A stretch of 36,759 bases of DNA from a virus. The DNA is taken from positions 1-36,759 of the IMG/VR virus record IMGVR_UViG_3300000228_000556, one strand, 5' to 3'. The notes under the pieces were generated by a model that had not been told where the DNA came from, ran no database searches, and saw only the letters and a list, made by a program, of their open reading frames with translations. A program made the position numbers and the translations under genes. Below are positions 8,001 to 16,952 of this stretch, piece after piece. Every line of letters starts with the position of its first letter. The stretch's first letter is position 1.

Positions 8001-8109
8001 AAGTTAAAATAAAAACACTGAGTTTTTCTTTAATCTCCGAAAGTTAAAATATAATTCACAAACCCCCTTTTTATTTTAACTTTTCGCCCATACCTTTATA
8101 TTTTAACTT
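8001..8109. repeat. Four copies of AAGTTAAAATA, two direct and two inverted
   Basis: The 11-bp element AAGTTAAAATA is at 8001-8011 and 8041-8051, and its complement at 8072-8082 and 8099-8109. The second copy overlaps a TATAAT (8050-8055). Such symmetric clusters are typical of operators or small iterons. It lies between the lysogeny genes and the small membrane-protein cassette, so it could control the latter. Confidence 0.5.
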
Positions 8110-8422
8110 CCGCCCGTGAACAACTCCCGCCATATCCCAAAAACTACCACACTTATTCACACGCCCCACCAAGAAGCAGAAGCGGGGCAGTTTTTGAGCC
8201 TCGCCCCACCCCTGACCCCACTAAGACACTGAGCGGTCAAGTGTTGATTTCGGAGCCGACAAAGAGCCGTCGTACAATGCCAGCTCAAAACTCCATTTGC
8301 CTAAAAGCTGGTTCGGAGCTTTGCTCTGTTGTGTTGGCGCTTAGCGCTTTGGCTTTGGAAAGCCCTCGTACGTACGGTCACCCTGCGGCGTTCGCGCTTG
8401 ATGTGTAGTAAGTAGATAGGTG

Positions 8423-8480
8423 GGATTGGCTTTGTGGCGTAGGAAGCGTGGAAGGCGACCGCAAACGCGCCAATCCTTTT
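8423..8480 (+). terminator. Inverted repeat followed by a short T run, weak terminator or RNA stem
   Basis: GGATTGGC (8423-8430) pairs perfectly with GCCAATCC (8469-8476) and is followed by TTTT. The 38-nt interval contains smaller GC-rich pairings. It could end rightward transcription or be part of a structured RNA; the long interval makes a simple terminator uncertain. Confidence 0.35.
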
Positions 8481-8492
8481 AGATGAAATCTG

Positions 8493-8558
8493 TTTTTAGA
8501 GTACTTGATGTAAAATTGTTTCAGGTCAGCAGATATAGATTCGGCATTGGCTTTAAGG
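8493..8558 (+). repeat. Direct repeat, copy 1 (leader of the small membrane-protein genes)
   Basis: This 66-bp segment recurs at 8822-8887 with two mismatches (offset 329 bp). It contains an extended -10-like GATGTAAAAT (8507-8516) and ends in the AAGGA that serves as ribosome binding site for the 52-aa gene. It is therefore probably a promoter plus 5' leader. Confidence 0.8.
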
Positions 8559-8564
8559 AATCAG

Positions 8565-8723
8565 ATGTATGAGCTAATAAAAAACATAGGATTAGGGTTG
8601 TTTGTTAACGGTAGTTACGCAATAATGAGCGGAGACGTAAATATCCACACGATAGCCATATCGATAGGCTCCATATTTGTTATGTGGATGAGCATAAATA
8701 TAGAGAAAAGGAGAAAAGAATAA
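8565..8723 (+). CDS. 52-aa small membrane protein
   Basis: This short gene starts with ATG behind a good AAGGA site 5 nt upstream, at the edge of the direct repeat. The protein has two hydrophobic segments (IGLGLFVNGSYAIMSG and IAISIGSIFVMWMSI) and a basic tail ending KRRKE, so it should sit in the inner membrane with the tail in the cytoplasm. Its stop codon overlaps the ATG of the next gene (TAATG). Family unknown; a holin-like, toxin-like or exclusion role is possible. Confidence 0.6.
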   Translation: MYELIKNIGLGLFVNGSYAIMSGDVNIHTIAISIGSIFVMWMSINIEKRRKE

Positions 8724-8821
8724 TGGACGGGCAAACGATAATATCGCTAGCGACTCTGATATTAGTAGCGATAACAAGCTTTATCTACCTAAAAGACAAA
8801 CGCAAAACGCATACACACTAA
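8723..8821 (+). CDS. 32-aa single-helix membrane peptide
   Basis: This gene overlaps the upstream gene in a TAATG junction and has its own strong AAGGAG site (8708-8713, 9 nt upstream), so translation is well supported despite its size. The peptide has one hydrophobic helix (ISLATLILVAITSFIYL) and a basic, His-containing tail. The second repeat copy begins immediately after its stop. The topology resembles small toxins and holin partners; no function can be assigned. Confidence 0.55.
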   Translation: MDGQTIISLATLILVAITSFIYLKDKRKTHTH

Positions 8822-8887
8822 TTTTTAGACTACTTGATGTAAAATTGTTTCAGGTCAGCAGATATAGATTCGGCATTGGCTTTGAGG
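8822..8887 (+). repeat. Direct repeat, copy 2 (leader leading into a terminator)
   Basis: This is the second copy of the 66-bp leader, differing from copy 1 at two positions (8830 and 8884). Instead of a gene it is followed within 8 bp by a rho-independent terminator, so if its promoter is active it would make a short RNA of roughly 90-110 nt sharing its sequence with the mRNA leader of the small genes. Confidence 0.8.
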
Positions 8888-8894
8888 TATTGTT

Positions 8895-8936
8895 GGTTCG
8901 TTATGCGGCTTAGTCACCGCGCAACGAACCTTTTTT
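8895..8936 (+). terminator. Strong rho-independent terminator
   Basis: GGTTCGTT (8895-8902) pairs with AACGAACC (8923-8930), an inner GCGG (8905-8908) pairs with CCGC (8917-8920), and TTTTTT follows (8931-8936). It ends rightward transcription just before the convergent stop of the leftward late operon at 8951. Confidence 0.9.
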
Positions 8937-8950
8937 GCTTTGTAAGCCGT

Positions 8951-11900
8951 TTAGTCTTTAAAAATATTAATATGCGGACGAATATTTATCCCCATACCAC
9001 CCTCCCGCTCTTTTTTTGTAGGCTGAATGCCGCCCTTGAGCAATATATACGCCTCTTTTTTCCTATCCTCTTCCGGCAATGCGTCAATGTATATTCTCGC
9101 GAGCTGCTTTTGCTCCTCCGGCGCATCGGCTTCGCTCACTTTTTTGATTAGCTCTTCTCTTGCTTTCTCTTTTTTGTTCTTCTCAAATCTATCCGGCGTA
9201 GTTTCTTTATAATGCCGCCTTACAATCGGTATCTCTTTTACGTCAACAGGCTTGTCGCTCATCGCCTTAAAAGGCAATAGCAACGTATCTGTAGCTACGG
9301 AAGGAGCGCCGCCGCCGTATTGCCCCATAACATACATTATATCATCCGGACGAACGTGTATGTTTACCTTGTGAAGACCGTTAGACACTGTTATCGCCAT
9401 TTCCCCTTTTGTGGTGTTGCCAGTGCTAGGGAAGTGTTGCTGTTTTTTTGGCAATTTCTCTTTATTATCGGGGTGTATCTTGCTACCGTTCCAGCTTTCA
9501 TTTATTCTCACGTCTACGAACGGACGAAAGATTGTCGGAAATACGGTACCTATGTCAGAGCCGCCGACTGGATTGTAGGAGCCCCAAGCCGACCCAACAA
9601 CATTGGCAAAAGCAGCCAGCGCGCCGTCTCCTTTTCCGGTAAACGAATCATATATATTGTCAATGAGGGTCTTAATAGGTCTAAGGGAGTGCGTCAGGGT
9701 AAAGTTTGTATAGTGAAGGCTTCCATCTTCGTTGTGCCCCAGCACGATAACAAGGTTTGCTTTCCTGTCATACTCATTTGTTTTTTCGCGCCAATCTGGG
9801 TCTACCATGTCATTGTACGCATTGTTGCCTATGGTTATAGCCGTAAGAGTCGCTATAGATGCAATAGCTACTTTTGGGCTGTCTTTGGCGATTCGAAAAG
9901 TCTTATAGTTGCCTTGAATGCTTGGATTTGCAAACATATAAACAGCTGATATTGCAGAAGTAGCATTACCTTTTTTATTGAAATTTATTGTAACTTCTTT
10001 TGCATGTTGCGCCGCTCTCTCTATGCTCATCCCTTTATCTTTCGCCGCGATATACGCCGCCAAACGGGTAGAGTCTTCGAAGATTTTGTTTGCTTTGTCA
10101 ATAAAATTAACGACCTTCTCTAACGCCTGTCGAGGCTTTGAGTTTGCTATCTTCTCCAAATCTCCTAATGAGGCGAATATATCCTCTCTTGTTGAGAGTG
10201 AAAGCCCGCCAGTCGTTCCCCCTGCGTCAACCATCTCTTTGTATATCCTAGCGCCCTCTGAGCCTTTTTTATTAGCCATAGCGTCGTATACATACTTGAC
10301 GGATAACGGCTGGTTCCCTAATGCTTTAGCGGCGCCTTTGAAGCCCATACGAGACAGGTTATATAAAATTGCCTCCTGTATATCTCTTTTGATATTATCT
10401 ATCCAAAACTCTACGTTATTTCGAGTCAGCATCGAAGACCATAGTCTTGTTATTGCGCCTAGCGTCTTGATGAATATGTGCATATCATTTATGCCCATCC
10501 CATTCATAGCCCCCGCCAGCGTCTTGTCATTTATCTGTATCCACACGGGCTTCCCATTCACCCGAGCTACTATCACATTCTCCGGCTTCGTCGGCATGAT
10601 AGGCGTTTTGCCATCATGCGCCATCCCAATCGCCTTTGGCGCCCCAAGGTTCGTAAATAGCGGAGTACCGTCTTTTGCCTCGTCTATATATTTGATGAGC
10701 GACAAAGTCACGCGGTTCTTTTCCGCTCTCAACGTCGCCTGTGAGACATTGGCCTGTATATTTCCGAGTATGTCGTGTACCTCAAGCGACGAGCCTTTCG
10801 CCGTCTTTATCCCTGTTGTCGGCGCTCCGATACCACTACCGGCTAGCGCCTGTACCGTATTGTCGCCCTCGTCTTCCATGATTCTGTTCAGCGGCACATG
10901 CTCTTTGTACTTTGCGCGTAACTGCTCATAAAGCTTTGGCTCTATCACCTGCCCATCTTTGAGTATATCAAGCGTCATTTCGTTGAGCTTGGCGGCATTG
11001 GCGGCTACGGCTTTGATTTCCTCTGCAAAAGGTAGATTTTCGATGATAGCGTGGATTTGTTTTGCGCCCTCGCTACTCATGCCTGCAGCTCCCTCAAACA
11101 TAGCGGCGTTTCGCTCAGGCGCGTGTTTTGCATGCAGATAGCTATTCACAAGCGCTTTTGTTTTTGCAAAGTCATTGCCGTATTTGTCGGAAATTTCCTT
11201 GATACCGTCCACGATGCCCACCATGATTTCCTTGACACTGTCCATCTTTGCCTGCACGCGCCCATCGTAGAGCGTTCGCGCTAGATACGGGTCTGCTTCG
11301 TCGCTCAATTTTTCTCCATTTTTCTCTCTGGCGGCTATCTCGCTTTCGACTTTCGCCCAATTATCCTGCACCGCCTCTCGCAAAGACATGAGCGACTCTT
11401 TGATTTTTGCCGACATACCCGGTTCATTCTCCAGCTTCTCTATCTGCTTGTACCCATGCCACTCTTCCGGCGGTCGCGTCTCCCTCGTCTCCACCGCCTC
11501 CCGTATATCCTGCCGCGACCCCGCTTTTGCAAGCCCCGGAAGATTCTCTTGCGTCAGCGTCATATCTTTGCCCGCCGCCTCCTGTGTAGCTAGCCCCTCG
11601 AGCTGTGGTTGCTCTTTTTGATACAACACATCCCGCTCTTTCGCCGCGACTTCCATCTCCCCATATATCTTCTTCGCCGCCTCCGTATCGCCAAATAGCG
11701 CCGAAAAAAACTCTCTTTGCCTATCATCCAGCTTCGCCATAGCTTCATGCGATTTTGGATTTTTCGTGAATATATCCACCAAAAAGCTCTTCATCTTCGC
11801 AAACACGCCCTCAAGCAGTGTGGTAGGCTCTCTTCCCTCGCCAAGCCACTTGACAAAAGCATGCGCAAACTCCTCTTCTTTTGCTACGCTCCACTCGCCT

Positions 11901-14671
11901 TTCTCTACACCAAAAGCCGCTTCGGCGGCGGCTCGCTCCTCAGGGCTTAGAGTACGGCGGAAATAGTGCCCGTATTCGTGCATCACGGTTGCAAAGTTTG
12001 CGCTTTTGAATGTGGTGATGACGTGTGAGGTTGAGAGTTTTTCGTATACTCCGTGCACTATTTCATCTTGACTTATTTTTGAAGATTGAGGTATACTATC
12101 TCCCACAGCAGATGAATGCGCTTTTGCGCCAGCCACAGTCTCGCTAGTCGAGAGTGAGGGAGTGGGCGACCCCTCCGTCTGCCGCTTGAACTCTCTAGCC
12201 GTATCTCTTGGGCTATTCCTGTCCGTCGCGTGCACGACAATATTATAAAAACCACCATCTTTTTGAATCCCAATCGCTTTTAGCGCGCCATCATCTTTTG
12301 TTTTTGCAAGAATTGTATTATCTGGGTTTGTAGCCCGCAAAAAATGGGTAGGATTATCTTTTACCTCTTTTATTAGCCTGAAAACATCAGCTTCATTTTC
12401 AAACATTTTTGGGTGTTTTTGCAATAGCGTAGTCAGATTTGTAGAGATAGTTTTGTCCGAAATGCCGGCTGTATCACGAACCCATTTTTCAACATTCAAA
12501 AAAACTTGATGATTTTTTGGGTCTTTAAGATCTACAGGGTCGCCAACAAGTTCAAAGTTTGGCTTATTCTCTTCTTTGGAAAATAACATATCAGCCTCGC
12601 GCATCAGCGCCGCATGCTCATCTTTCGGCACATACTCCTGCCGCCCCATATCGTACACAAACTCAGGCTTTGCCGTAGTATCCGCCGCTTTTGCCGCAAT
12701 GTATCTATCAAACGCCCCGGTATCTTTTGCGAAGCTAGCTATGTCGGACATAGCCGCGCTCTCCGCCGGGCTAAGCGGCTCCATATTCGCCGTCTTCTTG
12801 TCTAGCCTCTCTATAACATCCCGATTGATACCAAGCGTATTCTTTTGATACTGCCCCGCTTTGAAGTCGTTGAGCTCCATATACACAGAATCAAATATAT
12901 CTCTATTCGCGCTAGCCGCGTCCACCTCCGGCTTTGACATATTCGGATAGTCTACGACCTTTAGCCCATTTGCCGCGTCCCACTCTTGCCTACTCACTCC
13001 CGCGGTTGCGGCTCTTGCGTTCATCAGCTCGTCTGTGGCGGCTCTTGCGCTAGACATCTCGTCTATTCGCTCAAAGGCGCGGTTGTTTAGGAGCGCGTCT
13101 AGCTCAGGTTGTTTTTTTGCGGCTATCTTTGTAGTGAGGTACTCCGTGAACGGGGCGATGTCTTTTTGCTCATAGGCGTGAAGAGCCGCGGTTTTGACAT
13201 CTTCAGCGAGCGGGTATTTATTTAGGACGTTTGCGAAGTCTTCTGCGCTGTGCAGAGAGCTATCTATTGTTTTTTGTAGTGAGCTTATAATACCAAACCC
13301 TTGCAGGTTGGCGGGTAGTCCAGTCTGTCCGTCATTCCACACCGAAGACATATGCAGTTCGTTTTCGGTAGGCGGCACAATCTCAGCGGCTTTGGCGACG
13401 GCGGTATCTATATCCGCGCCGGCTCGAAGCTGATCGTCTATTGCGGCTTGACGTTTTGTGTAGTTAGCCTGTGCGTCCATCTCCGCCGCATGCGTGACGC
13501 TATGTATCTGCTCTAGCGCCGCGTCTGCGATATTTGCGTCTACTATAGGATTGTCGTCAAAACGGGCTGTGACGCGCGCTACCGCGGCTGGAGCCGCCGA
13601 GTCGTTGGTGGTAGGCTTCAGCTCAGGCGCTATAGTATCCACTTTTGGAGCTATCACTTTTGCGCTCATTCCACCGATTGGCGCGCCAATAGCGGCGCCC
13701 ATAAGAACACCTGGTACAGCGTTCGCGATAGAAGCTTTAAGCGCATCGTCGTGCGACATACCTTGTCTTCTTTGATTGGAATACGTTTGCGCCGCGCCGA
13801 CCGCGCCGTTGAAAAGCCCGTCTGCTAGCGCCCCGGCAGATACGGCGGCGACTTTTCCAGTGAACATCCCCCCTACTTTTGCGGCAAAAGCCGGAAGAGC
13901 GAGATTCGAGACATCCCCCAGAGTCCCACCGACAAAACCGGCTATGTTTGCATCGCTAGGGTGCGTGACAGAGTCATACATCCCGGCAAGCGAGGCTTTC
14001 ACGGTTTGCATTGGAGTCTTAGCATCCGCCATCTGCTTCTTGACCGCTTCATACTCTGCAACCCGCACAGGGTCGGTCATCTGCCCGATTTTGTACTCTT
14101 CGTCCCTTCTTGCTATATCTTGTAGAATAAATTTGTTTTTTTCGGCATCACCAAGGTGTAGCGCATTCCCCAAAGAAACAACGGCTGCGGTTGCCCCCCT
14201 ACCTGCGCGATTAAAAGCGGTTTGTCCGTCAAACGGACGCTCAGTCTCAAGAAGAGCTGGTGCGTATGTGTCCTTCAACTCTTGTGTAGTCATTTTTGAT
14301 ATAGGTTTTTGCGTATACGCCGGAAGCGCGGCGGCTTTGATGTTTGCTTTTCCAGTATCGGCAAGCTGATTTGTGCTCTTGAGAACTACGGCGTTACGTT
14401 TTGCGGTCAACAGCTCTTTTCTAGCGTCTATTGATTCTTGCGACGGAAGCAGGAGTTGTGCTACGGGCTGCACTGGCGCCGCACGGACGACTTGCTCTCC
14501 AACGCTGATAAGCCCGCGAAGCAAACTAGGACCGACACCGTCGCTTGCGGCGTAATTTGTATATTTCTCTCGCAAGCTAGGCTCTTCGTTTGGTATATCT
14601 AGCGGGATAGTAGCGGCAGGCTTGGCGGTTTTGGCGCCAATATTATCTAGGTTTAAATCTATGTAAGCCAT
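8951..14671 (-). CDS. Giant polyvalent, probably ejected, virion protein with metalloprotease motif
   Basis: This 1906-aa protein ends the late operon. Residues about 230-330 are Gly/Ala-rich and amphipathic, as in internal or ejection proteins. Around 790-820 a segment (LRATNPDNTILAKTKDDGAL ... GGFYNIVVHATD) resembles the barnase/EndoU/colicin-E5-like nuclease domains of phage polyvalent proteins. Around 895, VMHEYGHYFRR is a zincin HExxH motif with a downstream EEFAHAF. Residues about 1410-1600 (EFWIDNIKRDIQEAILYNL ... INFNKKGNATSAISAVYMF) resemble a large polyvalent protein-associated domain (LPD38-like). Such proteins enter the cell with phage DNA. A candidate late promoter motif lies 40 bp upstream and AAGGA precedes the ATG. 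Domain names are from memory of the families. Confidence 0.8.
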   Translation of the reverse strand: MAYIDLNLDNIGAKTAKPAATIPLDIPNEEPSLREKYTNYAASDGVGPSLLRGLISVGEQVVRAAPVQPVAQLLLPSQESIDARKELLTAKRNAVVLKSTNQLADTGKANIKAAALPAYTQKPISKMTTQELKDTYAPALLETERPFDGQTAFNRAGRGATAAVVSLGNALHLGDAEKNKFILQDIARRDEEYKIGQMTDPVRVAEYEAVKKQMADAKTPMQTVKASLAGMYDSVTHPSDANIAGFVGGTLGDVSNLALPAFAAKVGGMFTGKVAAVSAGALADGLFNGAVGAAQTYSNQRRQGMSHDDALKASIANAVPGVLMGAAIGAPIGGMSAKVIAPKVDTIAPELKPTTNDSAAPAAVARVTARFDDNPIVDANIADAALEQIHSVTHAAEMDAQANYTKRQAAIDDQLRAGADIDTAVAKAAEIVPPTENELHMSSVWNDGQTGLPANLQGFGIISSLQKTIDSSLHSAEDFANVLNKYPLAEDVKTAALHAYEQKDIAPFTEYLTTKIAAKKQPELDALLNNRAFERIDEMSSARAATDELMNARAATAGVSRQEWDAANGLKVVDYPNMSKPEVDAASANRDIFDSVYMELNDFKAGQYQKNTLGINRDVIERLDKKTANMEPLSPAESAAMSDIASFAKDTGAFDRYIAAKAADTTAKPEFVYDMGRQEYVPKDEHAALMREADMLFSKEENKPNFELVGDPVDLKDPKNHQVFLNVEKWVRDTAGISDKTISTNLTTLLQKHPKMFENEADVFRLIKEVKDNPTHFLRATNPDNTILAKTKDDGALKAIGIQKDGGFYNIVVHATDRNSPRDTAREFKRQTEGSPTPSLSTSETVAGAKAHSSAVGDSIPQSSKISQDEIVHGVYEKLSTSHVITTFKSANFATVMHEYGHYFRRTLSPEERAAAEAAFGVEKGEWSVAKEEEFAHAFVKWLGEGREPTTLLEGVFAKMKSFLVDIFTKNPKSHEAMAKLDDRQREFFSALFGDTEAAKKIYGEMEVAAKERDVLYQKEQPQLEGLATQEAAGKDMTLTQENLPGLAKAGSRQDIREAVETRETRPPEEWHGYKQIEKLENEPGMSAKIKESLMSLREAVQDNWAKVESEIAAREKNGEKLSDEADPYLARTLYDGRVQAKMDSVKEIMVGIVDGIKEISDKYGNDFAKTKALVNSYLHAKHAPERNAAMFEGAAGMSSEGAKQIHAIIENLPFAEEIKAVAANAAKLNEMTLDILKDGQVIEPKLYEQLRAKYKEHVPLNRIMEDEGDNTVQALAGSGIGAPTTGIKTAKGSSLEVHDILGNIQANVSQATLRAEKNRVTLSLIKYIDEAKDGTPLFTNLGAPKAIGMAHDGKTPIMPTKPENVIVARVNGKPVWIQINDKTLAGAMNGMGINDMHIFIKTLGAITRLWSSMLTRNNVEFWIDNIKRDIQEAILYNLSRMGFKGAAKALGNQPLSVKYVYDAMANKKGSEGARIYKEMVDAGGTTGGLSLSTREDIFASLGDLEKIANSKPRQALEKVVNFIDKANKIFEDSTRLAAYIAAKDKGMSIERAAQHAKEVTINFNKKGNATSAISAVYMFANPSIQGNYKTFRIAKDSPKVAIASIATLTAITIGNNAYNDMVDPDWREKTNEYDRKANLVIVLGHNEDGSLHYTNFTLTHSLRPIKTLIDNIYDSFTGKGDGALAAFANVVGSAWGSYNPVGGSDIGTVFPTIFRPFVDVRINESWNGSKIHPDNKEKLPKKQQHFPSTGNTTKGEMAITVSNGLHKVNIHVRPDDIMYVMGQYGGGAPSVATDTLLLPFKAMSDKPVDVKEIPIVRRHYKETTPDRFEKNKKEKAREELIKKVSEADAPEEQKQLARIYIDALPEEDRKKEAYILLKGGIQPTKKEREGGMGINIRPHINIFKD

Positions 14672-14710
14672 AAAAATCCTTTTTTTTTGGAGATATTATG
14701 GTGTTATGTT

Positions 14711-14731
14711 TTCCTTTATTTTTTCAGTTAA
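14711..14731 (-). promoter_or_regulatory. Candidate phage late promoter motif, copy 3
   Basis: On the minus strand this reads TTAACTGAAAAAATAAAGGAA, matching the portal-upstream copy at 19 of 21 positions. A CATAAT follows about 10 nt later, and the ATG of the 1906-aa gene is 40 nt downstream. It lies within the 3' end of the upstream gene. Confidence 0.5.
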
Positions 14732-15555
14732 TCACTCAAAGCTATCCAATCTCCTACGCCTCTTTTGTGGTATCTTTTTCCTTCATGAAAAACATTTACC
14801 CCAACAGGCTGCTTAATTATCGCCGCAATCTTTTCTCCTCTAGTTTCTCCCGAAACTTCAGAAAACGATTTAGGCTTCCTAGCATCATCTGCGTCTTTTA
14901 TTGCATTATGTCTAGCGACAGCCCTCTCAATAGACCCCATACCATCGCCGCCACCATCGCCCTTAAGCGGCGTGACAGTACCCACAACCTCCTCTTTTCC
15001 GGTAGCGGGATTAAACCGATAAGTATGTTTGCCCGCCGTAAAGTGGGCATAATTGCCGGCAGACATCGCACCCTCCGGCACACTCCCTATGTCTATATAC
15101 GCGCGTCGCAACCTCTCTTCGCTAGGTCCTACTCCGGGCGTTGCGTTTGCTATGTTTGAGAATAGGCTAGGGATTTCAGGAGCGGTTACATTGCCTTTTT
15201 CGTCTTGCTTCTCAACAACATTGAGAAATTTATTTGGGTATGTATTCTCATACACCCTGCCTATCGCATACTTCTTATTAGCCTCTTCGCTTGCTTTCGC
15301 GGCTCGCTCACCGGCGGCGGCTTCAAGAGCGTTTTGTTTTTGGGTTAGCTCTTTCTCTTTTATGCCTATCTCGGCGGTTCGATATGTGTCAAGACTGTTT
15401 TGCTCGTCTGTTTTGAGCTTGATTTGCGCTTTTTTGTACGCCTCGGCTAGCGAGTCGTCCGCGTATTTGATAGCCGCGCCGCCAAGTGCGCCCATGGCTC
15501 CGCCGTTTGCGCCAAGATAGCTTATTAGGGATGGATTTATGTTTAGTTGCGGCAT
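14728..15555 (-). CDS. Putative internal virion / structural protein
   Basis: This 275-aa protein has a Gly/Ala-rich N-terminus (about 14-30), a long coiled coil (about 30-95, rich in Ala, Glu, Lys) and a C-terminal half ending in FHEGKRYHKRGVGDWIALSD. It lies between a small gene and the giant polyvalent protein, where short-tailed phages encode internal core or ejection proteins. I do not recognise a specific family. It is coupled to the upstream gene through a TAATG junction. Confidence 0.65.
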   Translation of the reverse strand: MPQLNINPSLISYLGANGGAMGALGGAAIKYADDSLAEAYKKAQIKLKTDEQNSLDTYRTAEIGIKEKELTQKQNALEAAAGERAAKASEEANKKYAIGRVYENTYPNKFLNVVEKQDEKGNVTAPEIPSLFSNIANATPGVGPSEERLRRAYIDIGSVPEGAMSAGNYAHFTAGKHTYRFNPATGKEEVVGTVTPLKGDGGGDGMGSIERAVARHNAIKDADDARKPKSFSEVSGETRGEKIAAIIKQPVGVNVFHEGKRYHKRGVGDWIALSD

Positions 15556-15872
15556 TACATACCTCCGCCAAGAGGGATTTTTGGGGAAACTGAAGCGGAT
15601 GGAGAGAGCGGGATATATGCGTTGCCGTAGACGTTTGACATTGCGTCGTCCCAGCTTTTTTGTTTCTTCTTTTCTTTGTCTAGTTCATAGTTGTAGTTTG
15701 CGCTTTGCAGGTCTAGCGTCTGCTTTGCAACTTTGCCTTGCTGTTGCGCGGCGTTGTACTGCCCTAGCCCCATAGCCGCTGTTCCCACGCCTTTGAGGAG
15801 ATTTATCCCGTTATTTTTTGTGCCTAGCCATTTTATCGCGTCTCCGCCAAGAGCCGCTAGATTTTCCCACAT
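15555..15872 (-). CDS. Small internal-core-like structural protein
   Basis: This 105-aa protein has a hydrophobic Gly/Ala segment (LLKGVGTAAMGLGQYNAAQQ, about 26-45), a charged helix (about 46-75) and a Pro/Ser/Gly-rich tail. Size, composition and position recall the smallest internal core proteins of podoviruses (T7 gp14-like), but there is no clear motif. It is translationally coupled to the next gene. Confidence 0.55.
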   Translation of the reverse strand: MWENLAALGGDAIKWLGTKNNGINLLKGVGTAAMGLGQYNAAQQQGKVAKQTLDLQSANYNYELDKEKKKQKSWDDAMSNVYGNAYIPLSPSASVSPKIPLGGGM

Positions 15873-15890
15873 AGTCTTCTCCTCAAAAAA

Positions 15891-16952
15891 TTAATCTAAA
15901 TTTATACTTCGCGCGAAATTCACAAACTCCGCTTCAACCGGATGCATCTCATACTCGCTCATAATCACCGGACCGCCAAGCTTCTGCACATTCCGCTCCG
16001 GCGTAATGACAAAAGACGAGACCCCCGAGGTCATCATGGATTGGATATTTTCTAGTCCGGTGATGGTCGAATATGCGCTATAAGCATACGACGCGGCGCC
16101 GACCACTTGCAAAAGAGCCGTGCCGCCGATGTCATACGCGATAGCCGCAAGAGTACCGCCAAGCGTAGCCGCACCCTCCGCCGCAAGAGTCGTACCGATA
16201 GATGACGAGGAGCCAAAAGCAGACGCTCCGGCGCCGACGGTAAATATGGAAACGACGATAATAACTATAATGATGATAGCCGGCAATACGAACTCCAACC
16301 AAGACCGCTTCGCCGTATCGACATTGTAATATATCCGCCCCTGCGTAGAGACAAAATCATAAAACTTTTTGTTTGGCAGCTTAAACAGCCACTCCAACGA
16401 CACCGCATAAAAAGTATACTTGTCCGCCGTATGCACCATAACGGTCGTAGATACGATGTTGCCGTCTTCGCCCACAGACGTAACCGTCCGCTCTTCAAAG
16501 ATAGCGATAACTTCGTAATACATATCTTGCGCGTAGTACGTCCCCTCTTCTTCGACTGGGCTTGTAAATAGCGGAGCATACGCAAAAGCGTTCCAAGAAA
16601 TAAGAGCGCTTTCGTATAGGCTCTTCTCAGCCGCGCTCCTGATGTAAAGCGATAGATACGGATATATATCCTCCACAGCGTCAGCCCAATGCTTTTGACC
16701 AAATCTATAGCCTGGAAAGAATAGATCCGCAACGGGCTTGTTTTCGTTTAACCAGCCGTCGTGGACGGGCGAGGCAAACGCCACGCCAACTACGCCGCTT
16801 TCTCCGCCAAGGCTTCCCGCTGTAGTTTGGTATACGGAGAAGTCATCGACGAGTTTGAGAAGCCTGCGTTTGTAACGCGCATATCCCCACGCTATGGACA
16901 GGTTATTGCTTATGACCGCGCCTTTTACATCGCCGTTGACTACTCTTAGCAT
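15891..16952 (-). CDS. Structural protein with central membrane-active segment
   Basis: This is a 353-aa protein. Residues about 1-220 are globular and rich in aromatic residues; residues 220-310 are strongly hydrophobic (VLPAIIIIVIIVVSIFTVGA, then Gly/Ala-rich helices). A buried membrane-inserting segment in a late virion gene fits a protein that helps form the channel for DNA entry or a tail component. No family recognised. It starts with a TAATG overlap with the upstream gene. Confidence 0.6.
   Translation of the reverse strand: MLRVVNGDVKGAVISNNLSIAWGYARYKRRLLKLVDDFSVYQTTAGSLGGESGVVGVAFASPVHDGWLNENKPVADLFFPGYRFGQKHWADAVEDIYPYLSLYIRSAAEKSLYESALISWNAFAYAPLFTSPVEEEGTYYAQDMYYEVIAIFEERTVTSVGEDGNIVSTTVMVHTADKYTFYAVSLEWLFKLPNKKFYDFVSTQGRIYYNVDTAKRSWLEFVLPAIIIIVIIVVSIFTVGAGASAFGSSSSIGTTLAAEGAATLGGTLAAIAYDIGGTALLQVVGAASYAYSAYSTITGLENIQSMMTSGVSSFVITPERNVQKLGGPVIMSEYEMHPVEAEFVNFARSINLD

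Larger units (their letters stand above)
7932..8492. other. Non-coding stretch with repeats and secondary structure
   Basis: I see no convincing gene on either strand in these 560 bp. The left part holds four copies of an 11-bp element and a TATAAT (annotated separately). The middle (about 8160-8230) is C/G-rich with GGGGC/GCCCC arms. The right part (8280-8480) is rich in short inverted repeats such as GCGCTTAGCGC and ends in a longer stem. An uncharacterised RNA or a deletion scar would both fit. Confidence 0.4.

Noticed and set aside
8218-8229. A 12-bp sequence (CACTAAGACACT) shared with the DNA next to the VR near 22735
   Set aside because: Many 12-mer matches are expected by chance in a window this size; flanks do not match.
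9978-10931. A 317-codon frame on the plus strand opposite the giant late gene
   Set aside because: It is fully antisense to a well-supported gene with conserved segments and has no ribosome binding site or recognisable motif; the same holds for the 209-codon plus frame at 9320-9949.
16265-16732. A 155-codon minus-strand frame inside the 353-aa structural gene
   Set aside because: Its composition (Arg, Leu, Ser, Cys rich) is typical of an out-of-frame reading, and the main frame is continuous with coupled starts and stops.
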